Assembly (NCBI GenBank): GCA_000697335.1
Contig: JNEM01016256.1
Location: forward strand, 1-24,495
From: Conidiobolus incongruus B7586
Taxonomy: Eukaryota > Entomophthoromycota > Entomophthoromycetes > Entomophthorales > Conidiobolaceae
Reading direction: 5' to 3'
Length of the DNA stretch: 24,495 nt
In this document: one piece after another, positions 22,621 to 24,495 of the stretch
Layout: each line of letters starts with the position of its first letter
Position numbering within the stretch: position 1 is the stretch's first letter
Position numbers and translations under genes: made by a program
Notes under the pieces: model-generated
The model's input: only the letters and a program-made list of their open reading frames with translations
What the model was told of the DNA's origin: nothing
Databases searched by the model: none

Positions 22621-23495
22621 ATGGGAATTTTTTGCAATTAAAAATAAATAAACATTTGAATATATGATATATAAAAATAAATATATAATATAAATTTAAT
22701 AGTTTCTTTTATTATTAATAACTTTTTACTATACTTTTAGCAAACTTCTAACACTTAAAAAACAGTTTTTTTTATTAAAGACTGAAATTTGATGTTTCAC
22801 AAACCAATTAAATTTTCCTACAGAAATTTTCTTTCCTGCAAGCTGGTTTTTTAATTGCCTAAAGCAATTATAATCACATAGGTTATAATCAAAGGAATAT
22901 ACTAGATGTGGTAGTTCTTTCTAGTTATTTTTAATTAGAAAGTTTTTTACAGCTTTAAATTTATGTATTTTGCAATTATCATGTAAAATAATAGGTTTTC
23001 TCAAATTATATTGAGAACACCAATTAGAAATACTTTTATTTAAAAAAGCAATATAAAGTTTACTATTAATTGATTTTCTTTCAGGAACTAAATAAGAATA
23101 GCATATACCATTATAATCCATTACAATAATTAACATTCACTTATTAACAAAGTGTTAATTTAAAGGGATTTGTAGAGGGGGTTGATTTAGTTTAATTTAG
23201 CATCTTGATTTGTGTTTTGGTAAAGGATTATACATAGGGATCTAAGATTCATCAATTGTAATTATTTGCTATAAAAGTTTAGGCTTCTAGTAATATTTTA
23301 ATAGGTTTTGTTTAACAATAGCTACTCTAGCTTTTTTTTAAGCTTTAGTTAAATTATAAGGTACCTATTTTACATTTAAAAAACTAATATATATATATAT
23401 ATTAAAAATATATAATTTCCTATTAACTTTGTATATATTTATTCATTTCAAACTAATAATATGTTTGAAAAATCAGAAATTAAAAAATTTCCCAT
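22621..23495 (-). mobile_element. Internally deleted mariner-type transposon, copy 3
   Basis: The ends are inverted repeats: left ATGGGAATTTTTTG, right read on the minus strand ATGGGAAATTTTTT. A TA lies on each side (22619-22620 and 23496-23497), the target duplication expected of Tc1/mariner insertion. It is 875 bp against 1378 bp for the copy at 6382. The two align at both ends, and the missing part corresponds roughly to 7110-7690 of copy 1, which is the transposase N-terminal half. The remaining C-terminal half is listed separately. It is the least AT-rich of the three copies and so probably the youngest or least mutated. It cannot encode an active transposase, but its ends look whole enough to have been moved in trans. 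Confidence 0.88.
22696..23350 (-). pseudogene. Mariner transposase remnant, catalytic DD34D half
   Basis: Read on the minus strand, the remnant begins near RVAIVKQNLL and passes IDES, the first catalytic Asp (codon 23251-23253). MDYNGICYSYLVPER follows, then HDNCKIH with the second Asp (22978-22980), LPHLVYSFDYN, and LCDYN with the third Asp (22873-22875). Exactly 34 residues separate the second and third Asp, the DD34D signature of the mariner family. It ends with KVINNKRNY before TAA at 22696-22698. Several in-frame stops interrupt it. Those at ES-IP, RC-IK, NK-ML, NN-KE and KV sit where mariner has Trp and can be TGG changed to TAG, TGA or TAA; one more TAA fits CAA (Gln). The longest open piece is 22921-23136. 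It is a dead gene, lacking the DNA-binding N-terminus. Confidence 0.88.
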
Positions 23496-24495
23496 TATTT
23501 CAAATTCAAGGTAATATCAAATAATTTTCCTTTTTCAAACTATCAAGTTTTCATCAATTTTATACATTTATTATCAAATTGGGATATGATTGAGATATTT
23601 GAAATCCCTTGAAATGGACATACTGGTGGTTATATATAGTAATTTTTGTCCAATTACTAACACACTATATATACTTCATATTCGAAATTGATGAACTTAA
23701 TTAAATTTATTAACAAAATTCTAATATTTGAATTTATTTTCAAATTATAAAATGATTAAAAACTATGTTTATTATTTTAGTTACACTCAAATACTAGAAT
23801 TAAAATTTAAAAATTTGGCTTTATAATAAATATACTCTAAATATGTTAATTCTTTTTATAATAATTCTAAAACTAATCTATTATTTAGTGCAAAATGTAA
23901 ATTTTTACAATTTGCAAAATATTTGATTAAAATTTACATGATATGGAAAAATAAATTATATTGATTTTTCAGTTTTAAATTTTATTATAATGATATATTA
24001 ACAATAAAATTTAACTTTTTAGTTGAATTTATTTGAATTCTCAATACAAACTTGCTAATAATATATATTAGTTTAAAATGAAAAAAATGGCAAATTTTTA
24101 TTTATTTTTAATATATTTTATTAATTTTTTTAAGCATATAAATAATAAATAAGAAATGATATCTTTAAACTATATATATATATTTAATTATAATAATCTC
24201 TTTGTCATAATAATTTTGATTAAAATTTAAAATGAATTTTAATTAGATTTAATAATAAATATCAAAAATTTTTTTTAATATTATTTAAATATAACTATAA
24301 ACTTTTTAAAATAATTCAAGATATAAATTCAGTTTAAAAGATAATATTTTTATTTGAACTTATAATTTATTATAAAATTTATTACTTTATAGTTAAAACC
24401 AATATATTTTAAAATTCACCAAATTTCAAAAGATTAATTTCTAAAATAGTTATTTTTTTATCAATAAACTTAAAAATATATAATAAATATATTGA
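23496..24495. other. AT-rich right flank, nothing recognised
   Basis: No open frame, RNA gene, terminal repeat or further mariner similarity was seen. Short A/T homopolymer and TA runs dominate. Confidence 0.6.

Noticed and set aside
22921-23136. 71-codon minus-strand frame as an independent gene
   Set aside because: It is the longest open piece of a dead mariner transposase, bounded by stops at former Trp codons and inside clear inverted repeats.
1-24495. CRISPR array, bacterial operon, prophage or virus-like element
   Set aside because: No regularly spaced repeats, no Shine-Dalgarno-linked gene strings, and no capsid, envelope, reverse transcriptase or LTR structure were seen; spliced genes show a eukaryotic nuclear locus.

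Overview
The window reads as nuclear DNA of a very AT-rich fungus. Three genes carry short GT-AG introns: 12 introns of 50-76 nt can be placed so that every exon phase closes. One gene (Mtc1/DUF5427) belongs to a fungal family. Two others, a PPWD1-type WD40-cyclophilin and a class II eIF4E (4EHP), are missing from budding yeasts but kept in early-diverging fungi and animals. Together with the base composition this suggests an early-diverging lineage such as Zoopagomycota/Entomophthoromycotina. That placement is inference; no rRNA or other marker is present.

Layout: 1-1790 is AT-rich DNA with nothing recognisable. A large intronless gene for an unrecognised 1282-aa, probably helical-repeat protein lies on the minus strand (1791-5639). 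From 5640 to about 10.6 kb there is no clear gene. This stretch holds a less AT-rich island (about 5927-6290) that I cannot assign and two decayed mariner-type DNA transposon copies (6382-7759 and about 8684-9765). A tRNA-like gene (10619-10700, minus) and an intronless Mtc1-family gene (11109-12332, minus) follow. A 4.1-kb intergenic stretch, mostly featureless, separates Mtc1 from a three-exon tetraspanin (16492-17394, plus). The tetraspanin converges on a six-exon PPWD1 gene (17586-19758, minus), behind which lies a six-exon 4EHP gene (20295-21358, minus). The right end carries a third, internally deleted mariner copy (22621-23495) with terminal inverted repeats and a TA target duplication.

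The genes do not form an obvious pathway: spliceosome-associated cyclophilin, mRNA-cap repressor, Golgi/vesicle-linked Mtc1, membrane tetraspanin. The main non-gene signal is the mariner family. Three copies show graded, strongly directional C:G to T:A decay, and the stops in the best-preserved copy are explained by Trp and Gln codons changed by such transitions. This resembles repeat-induced point mutation but could also be ordinary AT-biased drift. I see no CRISPR array, no virus-like element and no convincing new multi-gene system.
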